A stretch of DNA of 64,000 bases, from positions 2,790,001 through 2,854,000 of the forward strand of contig CP091034.1 in NCBI GenBank assembly GCA_039725955.1, written 5' to 3'. A model generated the notes under the pieces. The model searched no databases, was not told where the DNA came from, and worked only from the letters and a program-made list of their open reading frames with translations. Below are positions 1 through 8,656 of this stretch, one piece after another. The stretch comes from Sinorhizobium sp. B11. Its GTDB lineage: Bacteria; Pseudomonadota; Alphaproteobacteria; Rhizobiales; Rhizobiaceae. The position numbers and the translations under genes were made by a program. How positions within the stretch are numbered: the stretch's first letter is position 1; each line of letters begins with the position of its first letter.

Positions 1-545
1 GCCTTGGCAAATGCGCGTCCGTAGTCGGTGATCGAGCGATCCTGCACCACCGTGTTCGTCCGCTTGGCGACAAGCTCACGCCATTTCGGCCAAAGTGGAT
101 TGTCGGTATGGCACCCGGTCACCGCATAATAGACGCCACCCGGCTTGAGCGACTTCCAGATATCGGCAGCGTGCGCATCGATGTCCTCGACGAGGTAGAT
201 GACTTCGTGGCTGATCGCCAGATCGAATTCCTCCACCCATCCGTCAAGTGTTCCGCCGACCGCATGCTGTACAGGAAGGTTGCCCTTGAGCGCTTCGGCC
301 TTGGCGACCGACTGCTCGGCGATATCGATGCCCAGCGCCTTGCGAAACGGGCGGATGGCATAGAGGTGCCGCAGCAGACCGCCCTGATTGCAGCCGAAAT
401 CGAGAACGCTTTTTTCCGAAAGGTCACGCTCGGTGATGATGTCGATGAGGTGTCGCCAGATCGGCGCATGCCCATCCGCCATCCGATCTTCTGCGTCGGG
501 ATCGACATACCAGGTGGTTATGGTTTTGCGGACATCATTGCTCAT
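1..545 (-). CDS. Class I SAM-dependent methyltransferase, 3' end cut by window edge
   Basis: The frame opens at an ATG at 545 (N-terminus MSNDVRKTITTWYVD) and runs off the left edge without a stop, so about 181 residues are visible. A Rossmann motif I (VLDFGCNQGGLLRHL) lies near residue 50, followed by an acidic strand end (ALGIDIAEQSV) and the later methyltransferase strand (DLAISHEVIYLVEDI, then SLKPGGVYYAVTG). These are standard class I features for binding S-adenosylmethionine. The acceptor substrate cannot be deduced. It is divergent from the KaiC-like gene at 711, with about 165 bp between them. The C-terminal part is outside the window. Confidence 0.85.
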   Translation of the reverse strand, partial: MSNDVRKTITTWYVDPDAEDRMADGHAPIWRHLIDIITERDLSEKSVLDFGCNQGGLLRHLYAIRPFRKALGIDIAEQSVAKAEALKGNLPVQHAVGGTLDGWVEEFDLAISHEVIYLVEDIDAHAADIWKSLKPGGVYYAVTGCHTDNPLWPKWRELVAKRTNTVVQDRSITDYGRAFAK

Positions 546-710
546 TGTTTCTCCGACGCGTTTCATTCGATGCGAGGTTCATAAAGCGGCGAAGACGGTG
601 TGAAAAGGTCGGTACCCACTCCGGCTCGAATGACGTTTCGCGCCAACGTTATCAGCAGCCTTGTTCCTCACACCTGCTGCCCTAATTCCCTGACTGATTT
701 AGGAGACAGT

Positions 711-2219
711 ATGGACCAAGTTTTGAGCAAGAAGGCGAAGACCGGCGTAGAAGGTCTGGATGATGTACTGGTCGGCGGATTTACACGTCGGCATGTATTC
801 CTGCTGGAGGGTTCGCCCGGCACTGGAAAAACAACGATTGCGCTGCAATTTTTGCTTGAAGGCGCGATCCTGAACGAGCGCTGTCTCTACATAAGTCTTT
901 CCGAGACCGAGGAAGAGTTGCGCGACAGCGCCGCCTCGCATGGAATGGAGCTTGGCGACGGCATCGAAATCTTCGAGCTCGTGCCGCCTGAGAGCCTGCT
1001 CGATGCCGACCAGCAGCAGAGCCTTCTCTATTCGTCGGACCTGGAGCTGGGCGAAACCACCAAGCTGATCTTCGAGGCCTTCGAGCGGATTAGGCCGCAA
1101 AGGGTCGTTATCGACAGCCTCTCGGAAATCAGGCTCCTCGCCCAGAGCTCGCTACGCTACCGCCGTCAGATCCTTGCGCTGAAGCATTTCTTCTCCCGGT
1201 CGGACGCCACGGTCCTGCTCCTCGACGACATGACGTCGGACAATCTCGACAAGACCGTCCACAGCGTCGTTCACGGCGTGATTCATCTGGAACAGCTGGC
1301 ACCCGACTATGGCTCGGAGCGCCGGCGGCTGCGGGTGATCAAATATCGCGGCCAGTCCTTTCGCGGTGGTTACCACGATTTCATCATCAAGACCGGCGGC
1401 GTCGCGGTCTTTCCGCGTCTGCGCGCAATCGAGCACAAGACGGACTTTGAGAGGACGACACTCTCAAGCGGCATCCCGGAGTTCGATGACCTCCTGGGCG
1501 GCGGCATCGAGCGCGGCTCGAGCACGCTGCTGATCGGCCCGGCCGGCACCGGCAAAAGCCTGTTTACCCTGCAATTCGTCGATGCGGCGGTCAAACGCGG
1601 CGAAAAGGCCGCGATTTTCATCTTTGATGAGGAGCTTGGACTGCTCTTCACGCGGACAAAATCGATGGGCATCGACCTTGAGAAGATGAGCGACGAAGGG
1701 TTGATCCACATCGAGCAACTGGATGCGGCCGAACTTTCCCCCGGAGAATTTGCCCAGCGTGTCCGGGACCGGGTTGCAAGCTACAATGCCAAGACCGTCG
1801 TGATCGACAGCGTCAATGGCTATCAGGCGTCGATGCCGGAGGAAAACGCCCTCATCCTCCACATGCACGAGCTTCTTCAGTATCTGAACCGGCAGGGTGC
1901 CAATACCTTCCTCACCGTCGCCCAGCATGGCCTTGTCGGCGACATGAAGTCGCCCGTCGATGTCACCTATCTCGCTGACAGCGTGGTGCTGCTGCGATAT
2001 TTCGAGGCGCTGGGCAAGGTGCGCCGGGCGATTTCCGTCGTCAAGAAACGAACCGGCAGACATGAGGAGACCATCAGGGAATTCCGGATCACAGGTGCCG
2101 GATTGACTCTGGGTGAGCCGCTTTCCGGCTTCCAGGGCGTGCTTCGCGGCGTTCCGACATTTGTCGGCGAAAGACAGCCGCTTCTCGAAATGTCAGAAGA
2201 GGACGGGGACAATTCCTAA
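711..2219 (+). CDS. KaiC-like double RecA-domain ATPase
   Basis: The product is 502 residues with two KaiC/RecA domains in tandem. The first Walker A is GSPGTGKTT at residues 34-42 and the second GPAGTGKS at 276-283. The catalytic carboxylate pair after the Walker A strand is Ser-Glu in domain 1 (ISLSETEE) and Glu-Glu in domain 2 (FIFDEELG). The region matching the KaiC phosphosites reads VTYLADSVVLL, so Thr-Tyr appear to replace the cyanobacterial Ser-Thr pair (my alignment by eye). The start is ATG 711, chosen for AGGAGA at 701-706; the frame continues upstream without a better site. No KaiA or KaiB is present. The downstream hybrid kinase follows immediately, so the pair probably forms a signalling module rather than a true clock. 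An archaeal/bacterial RadA-type role is less likely. Confidence 0.9.
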   Translation: MDQVLSKKAKTGVEGLDDVLVGGFTRRHVFLLEGSPGTGKTTIALQFLLEGAILNERCLYISLSETEEELRDSAASHGMELGDGIEIFELVPPESLLDADQQQSLLYSSDLELGETTKLIFEAFERIRPQRVVIDSLSEIRLLAQSSLRYRRQILALKHFFSRSDATVLLLDDMTSDNLDKTVHSVVHGVIHLEQLAPDYGSERRRLRVIKYRGQSFRGGYHDFIIKTGGVAVFPRLRAIEHKTDFERTTLSSGIPEFDDLLGGGIERGSSTLLIGPAGTGKSLFTLQFVDAAVKRGEKAAIFIFDEELGLLFTRTKSMGIDLEKMSDEGLIHIEQLDAAELSPGEFAQRVRDRVASYNAKTVVIDSVNGYQASMPEENALILHMHELLQYLNRQGANTFLTVAQHGLVGDMKSPVDVTYLADSVVLLRYFEALGKVRRAISVVKKRTGRHEETIREFRITGAGLTLGEPLSGFQGVLRGVPTFVGERQPLLEMSEEDGDNS

Positions 2220-4260
2220 CAGGGAAGCCATCGGCCTGATCCATGCCCCCATCGGGCGTGATGCGCAGATTGCCGCTTCGCTTCTGCAGGAAGCGGGTAT
2301 TAAATCAAAAGCGGCGCCGGATCTTCCCTCCTTCGTCGAAAGCCTCGATGACAATGTCGCCTTTGCCATTGCCACCGAGGAGGCGTTGCGATCAGCCGAC
2401 CTTCGCGCCATCTCCGCCTGGATCGAGGAGCAGCCGAGCTGGTCCGACCTGCCGTTCATCATTCTGACCAACAGAGGCGGCGGTCCGGAACGCAATCCCG
2501 CAGCCGCCAGGCTTTCCGAAGTCCTTGGCAATGTCAGCTTCATCGAGCGCCCGTTCCACGCAACCACCTTCATCAGCGTTGCCCGCTCCGCCATGCGCGG
2601 ACGGCGACGACAGTTCGAGGCCCGCTCCCGCATGGAAGCCCTCGATGAAGGCGAGCGCCGGCTGCAGACCGCGCTGGAAGCCGGACGGCTGGGCGCATGG
2701 GAACTCGACCTTGCCTCAGGCGTGCTGACGACATCGACGACCTGCAAGGCCATCTTCGGCCGTCGTCCCGAAGAACCCTTCACCTATGAGGATTTGCAGC
2801 GTTCCATTCACTCTGACGACAGGGAGCGCATGCAGGCGGCCGTGAGCAGGACCGTTGAAACCGGCGCGGACTATTCGATCGAATATCGCACGGTCTGGAG
2901 GGATGGCTCCGTCCACTGGGCCGAAATCCGGGCACAGCTCTACCGGGACCGCTCCGGCAAGGGCATCAAGCTTGTGGGCGTGTCGGCCGATATCACCGCG
3001 CGCCTGAAGGCGGAGGAACATCAGCGCCAGATCAATGAAATACTGGAGGAAAGGGTCGCCGAGCGCACGCGTGAGCTGGAACAGGCCCATGCCGTGGTCA
3101 TGGCGGAAGTCAGCCAGCGCGAACGCGCCGAAGAACAGCTTCGCCAGGCCCAGAAGATGGAGGCGATCGGCCAGTTGACGGGCGGCGTTGCGCACGACTT
3201 CAACAATCTGCTGATGGCCGTGCTCGGCAATCTCGAACTGCTGCGCAAATATGTCGGAAACGATATCAGGGCCGCCCGCCTGATCGACGGCGCCCTGCAG
3301 GGGGCAAAACGTGGCGCCTCCCTCACCCAGAGACTGCTTGCCTTCGCCCGGCGGCAGGACCTGCATATCGACCCCGTCGACATGCGCACCCTCGTGCTCG
3401 GCATGACGGACCTGCTGAAGCGCTCCGTCGGCTCCACCATCGTGATCGAAACCACGGTTCCCGAAAATCTTCCTCTCGTGTCCGCCGATGCCAACCAGAT
3501 CGAACTGGCCCTTCTCAATCTCGCCGTCAACGCCCGCGACGCAATGCCGGACGGGGGCACGATCCGCATTGCGCTGAAGCAGGCGGAGCAGATTGCGCCG
3601 ACCGATGAACTTGCCGCCGGCAGCTACGTCGTCCTGACCGTCGCCGACCAGGGCTATGGCATGGACAAGGAAACGCTGCAGAAGGCGATCGAACCGTTCT
3701 TTTCGACAAAGGAACTCGGAAAGGGAACAGGGCTCGGCCTCTCGATGATCCATGGCCTCGCCCTGCAATTGAAGGGCGACCTGAAACTGGAAAGCGCGCC
3801 CGGCAAGGGCACGACGGCCGAACTCTGGATGCCCGTTTCCACATCGGCCAGCGTACACGCCGAGCCGGATGAGGCAATGCCCGCAGACGCGGACATGCTG
3901 TCAGGCCCGAAGCGCATATTGCTCGTCGACGACGATGTCCTGATCGCCATGAGTTCGGCCGATATGCTCACCGATCTCGGCCATGAGGTGGTCGAGGCCC
4001 ACTCGGGCAAGGAAGCTCTCGAGTGCCTGGGCAGCGGCGCGGACTTCGATCTGATGATCACCGATTACTCCATGCCCGGCATGACCGGCGGAGACCTCGC
4101 CAAAGCCGCCCGCACGATCGCCCCCGGCCTGCCGATCCTCATCGCATCCGGCTATGCCGAACTCCCGCCCGGACTGGACCTCGACGTCGCCAAGCTCGGA
4201 AAGCCCTACACCCAGGATCAACTTGCGCAGGAGATCGGCAAGCTGATGGTCGCCCACTGA
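2113..4260 (+). CDS. Hybrid sensor histidine kinase: receiver-like N-terminus, PAS, HisKA, HATPase, receiver
   Basis: Domains in order: a receiver-like segment (from IGLIHAPIGRDAQ to FIERPFHATTF) that lacks an obvious phospho-acceptor Asp; a PAS_3-type sensor (ERRLQTALEAGRLGAWELDL to VGVSADITARL); a coiled linker (RVAERTRELEQAH); HisKA with H-box GGVAHDFNNLL (His about residue 361 from this start); HATPase_c with N, G1 and G2 boxes (NLAVNARDAMPDGG, DQGYGMD, GKGTGLGLSM); and a C-terminal receiver (RILLVDDDVLI, phospho-acceptor in LMITDYSMPG). The start is uncertain. The longest frame begins at GTG 2113 inside the KaiC gene, TTG 2161 is an alternative, and neither has a clear ribosome site. The recognisable fold begins only near 2221. 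The tight arrangement suggests cotranscription with the KaiC-like ATPase. Confidence 0.88.
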   Translation: MSRFPASRACFAAFRHLSAKDSRFSKCQKRTGTIPNREAIGLIHAPIGRDAQIAASLLQEAGIKSKAAPDLPSFVESLDDNVAFAIATEEALRSADLRAISAWIEEQPSWSDLPFIILTNRGGGPERNPAAARLSEVLGNVSFIERPFHATTFISVARSAMRGRRRQFEARSRMEALDEGERRLQTALEAGRLGAWELDLASGVLTTSTTCKAIFGRRPEEPFTYEDLQRSIHSDDRERMQAAVSRTVETGADYSIEYRTVWRDGSVHWAEIRAQLYRDRSGKGIKLVGVSADITARLKAEEHQRQINEILEERVAERTRELEQAHAVVMAEVSQRERAEEQLRQAQKMEAIGQLTGGVAHDFNNLLMAVLGNLELLRKYVGNDIRAARLIDGALQGAKRGASLTQRLLAFARRQDLHIDPVDMRTLVLGMTDLLKRSVGSTIVIETTVPENLPLVSADANQIELALLNLAVNARDAMPDGGTIRIALKQAEQIAPTDELAAGSYVVLTVADQGYGMDKETLQKAIEPFFSTKELGKGTGLGLSMIHGLALQLKGDLKLESAPGKGTTAELWMPVSTSASVHAEPDEAMPADADMLSGPKRILLVDDDVLIAMSSADMLTDLGHEVVEAHSGKEALECLGSGADFDLMITDYSMPGMTGGDLAKAARTIAPGLPILIASGYAELPPGLDLDVAKLGKPYTQDQLAQEIGKLMVAH

Positions 4261-4324
4261 GCCGACGCGCATCTTGCGCACCGAATCCGGATGGCTCAAT
4301 AGCCACCCGAATCCGATGTCGGGT

Positions 4325-4702
4325 TTAGATTACCTGTCCGACGTCGATACGGTTCCCGTCGATGTCTTCAAAGACGAAAGCACGCAGGCCATAATCCTTG
4401 TTCTGCAGGTTTTTGATGATCCTTGCGCCATGCTGCTTGCAAACCGCATGCAACGCATCGACATCGTCCACCAGCAAGTGGGCAACGTTGAAGTCCGCAG
4501 CCTTGTGAGTTTTCTGCAAGGTCAGATGCAGCTCGCCGCCATCCCGCTTCAGGATCATGAAACCGACGGGATTTCCATTTTCGAAGACTTTGTGAAAGCC
4601 GAGAACATTGGCGTAGAAGCCATAGGCTTTTTCCATGTCCTTGACGGGAATCATAGCGGCAATCCGACCGAAACGGACACCGTGATCAGCGATTTCATTC
4701 AT
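4325..4702 (-). CDS. VOC-family protein (glyoxalase/bleomycin-resistance fold)
   Basis: This 125-residue single VOC domain contains paired beta-alpha-beta-beta-beta modules: MIPVKDMEKAYGFYANVLGF at the start of the first and VAHLLVDDVDALHAVCKQHG at the second, ending FVFEDIDGNRIDVGQ. The Glu/His positions typical of metal-dependent members are partly present (GELHLTL). The substrate cannot be named, since the family includes glyoxalases, dioxygenases and antibiotic-binding proteins. It is convergent with the hybrid kinase gene and separated from it by 64 bp. Confidence 0.85.
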   Translation of the reverse strand: MNEIADHGVRFGRIAAMIPVKDMEKAYGFYANVLGFHKVFENGNPVGFMILKRDGGELHLTLQKTHKAADFNVAHLLVDDVDALHAVCKQHGARIIKNLQNKDYGLRAFVFEDIDGNRIDVGQVI

Positions 4703-4985
4703 CGCATAACCTCTGCTTGCGAAGCCACGCTCACAGTTCAGACGGTGCTGGATCGATATGAGGCGCTTCGATGTTGGAATGAGATGGACGGTGCCAACAG
4801 GAAAGATCTAGCGCGAAACCGCTTGCCTGAGAAGAGGCAGGGCCCATCTCTTGCCTCGCCGCAGCGCGAAACCGTGCAGAACGCCTGCTGCGTCACCATG
4901 CCGGCCATTTTGCAGAAGACGTCCCATCTCTTTCGCGCTATGAAGATTATCGATAATCCCGCCCCATCCGACACGGAGATCCCTT

Positions 4986-5975
4986 ATGGCTTTGAAGATC
5001 CTTTTCATCGGCGGCACCGGCCAGATTTCCTATCCCTGCGTCGAGCGCGCGGTCGCTGAGGGCCATCAGGTCAGCGTCTTCAACCGCGGCCTCAGGGGCG
5101 ATCCGCTGCCCTCCGGCGTCACCTCCATCGTCGGCGAACTGGGATCATCGGCCTATGCCGATCTCGCAAAGGCCAATTACGACGTCGTCACCCAGTTCAT
5201 CGCCTTCACGCCGGATCAGATCGCCCGCGATATCGAGATCTTCTCCGGCCATTGCGGCCAGTACATCTTCATCTCGTCGGCCTCGGTCTACGAAAAGCCG
5301 GCCCGCCACTACATCATCACCGAGGAGAAGACGCCGGCGATCAACCCCTACTGGCCCTACAGCCAGGCCAAGATCGCCTGCGAGGAACTGCTGAAGAAGG
5401 CGAACAATCTCCCCTGGACGATCGTGCGCCCCAGCCACACTGTCCGCACCGGCCTGCCCATCATGATGGGCGACAGCGATGTCATGGCGCGGCGCATGCT
5501 GGACGGCGAGCCGACCATCGTTGCCGGCGACGGCCACACGCCCTGGACGCTGACCCGCTCGGTCGATTTCGCCGTGCCCTTCGTCGGCTTGTTCGGCAAG
5601 CAGAAGGCGCTGCAGGATATCTTCCACATCACCAACGACCACGCGCATATCTGGGATCACATCCAAAAGGCGATCGCCAGATTGCTGGGCGTCGAGGCGA
5701 AGATCGTGCATGTGCCGACAGACACGCTCGTCAAATATAATCCGGAATGGATCGGCCCGCTGACCGGCGACAAGGCCTGGACTGCGATTTTCGATAATTC
5801 CAAGGTTAAGAGTGTTGCCGGCGACTTCACCTGCGCCCAAAGCCTGGACGAGATCCTCGCCGAGCCGATCATGCACCTCAAGCAGCGCTTCGCGAAGGGC
5901 CGTCCGCCGAAAGGCGATTTCGACGCCCTGATCGACAGGATCTGCACCGAACAGAGCGCTCTCGGCCAGGCGTAA
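4986..5975 (+). CDS. NAD(P)-dependent epimerase/dehydratase family protein
   Basis: The 329-residue protein is an extended short-chain dehydrogenase with an N-terminal dinucleotide-binding motif (ILFIGGTGQIS) and the Tyr-x3-Lys catalytic pair (YSQAK, after NPYWP). The segment IFISSASVYEKP supplies the catalytic Ser/Thr region. The start ATG 4986 is preceded by GGAGATCCCTT. This subgroup is usually annotated as nucleoside-diphosphate-sugar epimerase; no sugar substrate is shown by the sequence. It stands alone, with a degraded SDR fragment and a LysR gene on the opposite strand just downstream. Confidence 0.88.
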   Translation: MALKILFIGGTGQISYPCVERAVAEGHQVSVFNRGLRGDPLPSGVTSIVGELGSSAYADLAKANYDVVTQFIAFTPDQIARDIEIFSGHCGQYIFISSASVYEKPARHYIITEEKTPAINPYWPYSQAKIACEELLKKANNLPWTIVRPSHTVRTGLPIMMGDSDVMARRMLDGEPTIVAGDGHTPWTLTRSVDFAVPFVGLFGKQKALQDIFHITNDHAHIWDHIQKAIARLLGVEAKIVHVPTDTLVKYNPEWIGPLTGDKAWTAIFDNSKVKSVAGDFTCAQSLDEILAEPIMHLKQRFAKGRPPKGDFDALIDRICTEQSALGQA

Positions 5976-6019
5976 CTCTCTGGACCCGGCGCCCGTCAAC
6001 AAGCGCCGGGTGCCCTCGC

Positions 6020-6140
6020 ATATCTGCGTCGAGCCGCCATCGACAGTCAGCTCCGCACCCGTCACGTAATTCGCATCGCTGGAAGCAGGGAACAGCACGG
6101 TCCTTGCAACCTCATCGGCGAGGTCGCCGCTTAGGGGCAT
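6020..6140 (-). pseudogene. C-terminal remnant of a short-chain dehydrogenase
   Basis: Read on the minus strand, this stretch gives DLADEVARTVLFPASSDANY followed by VTGAELTVDGGS, the hallmark C-terminus of classical SDRs (the VTG-x5-DGG loop). No Rossmann motif or catalytic Tyr-Lys exists upstream, because the LysR gene occupies that DNA and ends only 6 bp away. The frame then reads through past the usual terminus. It is therefore a fragment left after a deletion or rearrangement, not a gene. Confidence 0.7.
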
Positions 6141-6145
6141 ATCTG

Positions 6146-7018
6146 TTACGTCTCGACTGCGCGCAAGCATTTCATGACCTCGCGCAGCCCCCGCGTCAGA
6201 TGTTTGTCGCGCCGGATCACGATGCCCAGCTGGCGCACGAGCGGCGGCTGGACGGGGGACGTGACGAACCGGCCCCGGTCGCGCTTCAGGGCAAGGCCGG
6301 GGAGTACCGACCATCCGAGCCCCGCGGCAATCAGCTCCTTGATCGCCTCGACGCTGCCGAACTCCATCGCAGGTTCGCTCCTGAGGCCGGCAGCAGCGAA
6401 CCAGTCGTCGGTCATGCGACGCGTATTGCCGCCGTCGTAGAGCATCATGGTCTTGTCCTTGAAGAAGTCGGGCGTCGGCCCGTCCTGCGGCATCGCGCTG
6501 CCCTTCGGCGCCACGGCGACGAGCTCATCCGCGCAAAAGGGCTCGATCTCGATGGAGCGGCCGGAAGCCGGCAGCGTGACGACGGCGATATCGAGCGCAT
6601 TGGTTTCGAGATCGCGCACCATCTCGTCGGTATTGCCGACACGCACCACGATCTCCAGACCCGGCATGCGCTTCTTGGCGGCGGCAATCGCCCGCGGCAG
6701 CAGGTGGATCGAGGCCGTGCCGCCACTGCCGATCCGCACGCGCCCCACCGCCCCCTGCCTGTAGGGCGCCATCGCCTCCTCGGCCGCCGCACATTCGCCG
6801 ACGATCCGGCGTGCGTGGGCAAGCAGTTCGACGCCCGCCGCCGAGGGCTGCGCCCGGCGCCCGACGCGCTCGATCAGCCGAACCCCCATCCGCTGTTCCA
6901 GAAGCTTGACCTGCAGGCTGACTGCCGGCTGCGTCAGCCCTGCCCTTTCGGCCGCAGCGGTGAAACTCCCGAGATCGACGACGCTGACGAAGGCAGCAAG
7001 CTGGTCGAGATTCAACAT
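6146..7018 (-). CDS. LysR-family transcriptional regulator
   Basis: The 290-residue protein has an N-terminal winged helix-turn-helix (LNLDQLAAFVSVVDLGSFTA to LTQPAVSLQVKLLEQRMGVRL) and a periplasmic-binding-protein-like effector domain (VRIGSGGTASIHLLPRAI onward). The start ATG 7018 has an AGGAA ribosome site. The usual LysR target would be a divergent gene; here the neighbour across the promoter is the DUF1127 gene at 7119. The SDR remnant immediately downstream suggests the original target has been lost. The effector is unknown. Confidence 0.92.
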   Translation of the reverse strand: MLNLDQLAAFVSVVDLGSFTAAAERAGLTQPAVSLQVKLLEQRMGVRLIERVGRRAQPSAAGVELLAHARRIVGECAAAEEAMAPYRQGAVGRVRIGSGGTASIHLLPRAIAAAKKRMPGLEIVVRVGNTDEMVRDLETNALDIAVVTLPASGRSIEIEPFCADELVAVAPKGSAMPQDGPTPDFFKDKTMMLYDGGNTRRMTDDWFAAAGLRSEPAMEFGSVEAIKELIAAGLGWSVLPGLALKRDRGRFVTSPVQPPLVRQLGIVIRRDKHLTRGLREVMKCLRAVET

Positions 7019-7118
7019 CAGAAGAATTCCTTATGGATTGCATAAAAACCATAAGCTTCCTTACAGGCGTTCGCCAGTCCATTTTCAAGGCGCCCGAGAT
7101 GAATGCTGGAGATGCCCG

Positions 7119-7328
7119 ATGGCGACTGACGTAGAACTGCCGATAACAATGGATCGCGCCCCGAGCGGCGGCATCGCCAGGCGCTGCCTGACGCGCCTTA
7201 CCCTCTATTTCAGCAAGCGCCGTGAGCGACAGGTCCTTTCCCATCTGTCCGATGATCAGCTTCGCGATATCGGCGTCAGCCCTTCCGAGGCGAGGAACGA
7301 GGTCAGCAAATCCTGGTTCTGGGGGTAG
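7119..7328 (+). CDS. DUF1127 small protein
   Basis: The 69-residue protein ends in the DUF1127 (YjiS-like) signature: LYFSKRRERQVLSHLSDDQL then RDIGVSPSEARNE. Such Arg-rich small proteins are abundant in rhizobia and some affect phosphate, RNA or stress physiology; the role of this one is not known. ATG 7119 is preceded by GGAGATGCCCG, which fixes the start. It is divergent from the LysR gene. Confidence 0.85.
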   Translation: MATDVELPITMDRAPSGGIARRCLTRLTLYFSKRRERQVLSHLSDDQLRDIGVSPSEARNEVSKSWFWG

Positions 7329-7420
7329 CGGTCGCGGTTTTGTCGCGCGGCCGGACTGGAGAAAAACGCTTTCCCCCTTATGTCTCTGCCATCAGGGAGA
7401 AAGCGACGGAGGAACGCGCA

Positions 7421-7894
7421 ATGCACAAGAACACGATCTGCGTCTGGTATGATAAACACGCCGAAGAGGCCGCCCGCTTCTATGCCGGGGTCTTTCCGGA
7501 CAGCAAGGTCGGCGCCGTCCATCGTGCCCCCGGCGATTATCCCGCCGGCCAGCAGGGAGACGTGCTGGTGGTGGAATTCACGGTTGCCGGAATCCCCTGC
7601 ATCGGGCTCAACGGCGGTCCCTCGATCAAGCACAGCGAAGCCTTCTCCTTTCAAATCTCGACCGAAAATCAGGAAGAAACCGACCGCTACTGGAACGCAA
7701 TCGTCGGCAATGGCGGTCAGGAAAGCGAATGCGGCTGGTGCAAGGACAAATGGGGCGTCTCCTGGCAGATCACCCCGCGCGTTCTGATGGAAGCGATGCA
7801 GGCTGGCGGAGCCGAGGCCAAGCGTGCTTTCGACGCGATGATGACCATGCGCAAGATTGACGTCGCGGCAATAGAAGCAGCCCGCCGCGGCTGA
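7421..7894 (+). CDS. VOC-family protein of the PhnB/3-demethylubiquinone-methyltransferase-like type
   Basis: The 157-residue protein begins MHKNTICVWYDKHAEEAARF and contains VVEFTVAGIPCIGLNGGPS, FSFQISTENQEETDRYW and the GWCKDKWGVSWQITPR segment typical of the PhnB-like VOC group. Its function in rhizobia is unknown; enzymatic activity is not implied by the name. The start ATG 7421 follows GACGGAGG. The frame is open further upstream, but no better ribosome site is seen. It may be cotranscribed with the next gene, although about 200 bp separate them. Confidence 0.88.
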   Translation: MHKNTICVWYDKHAEEAARFYAGVFPDSKVGAVHRAPGDYPAGQQGDVLVVEFTVAGIPCIGLNGGPSIKHSEAFSFQISTENQEETDRYWNAIVGNGGQESECGWCKDKWGVSWQITPRVLMEAMQAGGAEAKRAFDAMMTMRKIDVAAIEAARRG

Positions 7895-8102
7895 GGCGCA
7901 ATCGCAGGCTCGCAAACGGCGCCTGTTCTCCAGGCATCGTCTTTCCAGGCGGGGATCGCTTCCAGCATGGCCTGTCATGGGCATATTGAGCTGATCCTCC
8001 GCTCGTGGCACATTCGAAAGTGCCGCCGCCGCTCGCAAGCGCCACACCCGGCACCTTCCCCGAAATCGCGATGTTCAATCCCCCCGAAAACAGGAGTTTC
8101 CG

Positions 8103-8522
8103 ATGGCCGATGCCCGATGCAGCTGCGGAGCGCTCAGATTGGCGCTGCCGGATAAACCACATGCGGTGATTGCCTGTCACTGCATCGAATGCCAGCGACG
8201 GACAGGCGCCCCTTTCGGCGCCGGTGCCTTCTATCCCGCCGAAGCCGTCACTGTGACCGGTCTCGGCAAGCAATACACGCGCGATGCGGCAAGCGGCGGA
8301 AAGGTGCATTCCTACTTCTGCCCGAACTGCGGCTCCTCGGTCTATTGGACAGCCGACAACCTGCCCTCCATGATCGGCGTGGCTTTGGGAGCCCTGACCG
8401 ACGTGAGCGAGCTCCCGGCACCTGCCAAATCGATCTTCGAGCAATCGAAACATCATTGGGTGGGTATCGACGCTGCCGGCGAGCACTTCCGGCAAGGCAG
8501 CGTCGTGCGGACGTCGAGTTGA
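8103..8522 (+). CDS. GFA-family zinc protein (glutathione-dependent formaldehyde-activating-like)
   Basis: The 139-residue protein has the GFA zinc-ligand pattern: CSCGAL near the N-terminus, CHCIECQRRTGAPFGAG, and CPNCGS in the second half. The fold is a Mis4-like beta-tent with two zinc sites. Only a few members act on S-hydroxymethylglutathione, so the name should not be taken as a function. ATG 8103 is preceded by AGGAGTTTCCG. Confidence 0.9.
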   Translation: MADARCSCGALRLALPDKPHAVIACHCIECQRRTGAPFGAGAFYPAEAVTVTGLGKQYTRDAASGGKVHSYFCPNCGSSVYWTADNLPSMIGVALGALTDVSELPAPAKSIFEQSKHHWVGIDAAGEHFRQGSVVRTSS

Positions 8523-8656
8523 TACTTCGCCCCGCGATCTCGAGATTTCCAAAATTTCTGATTGAGATTGCAGCCGGAAGATGATTCCATGCCACCCGCG
8601 TCGCCTGATACGCCCGCCCTCTTCCCGATGCCGCACCCGAGAGGCTCAAGTCGATC

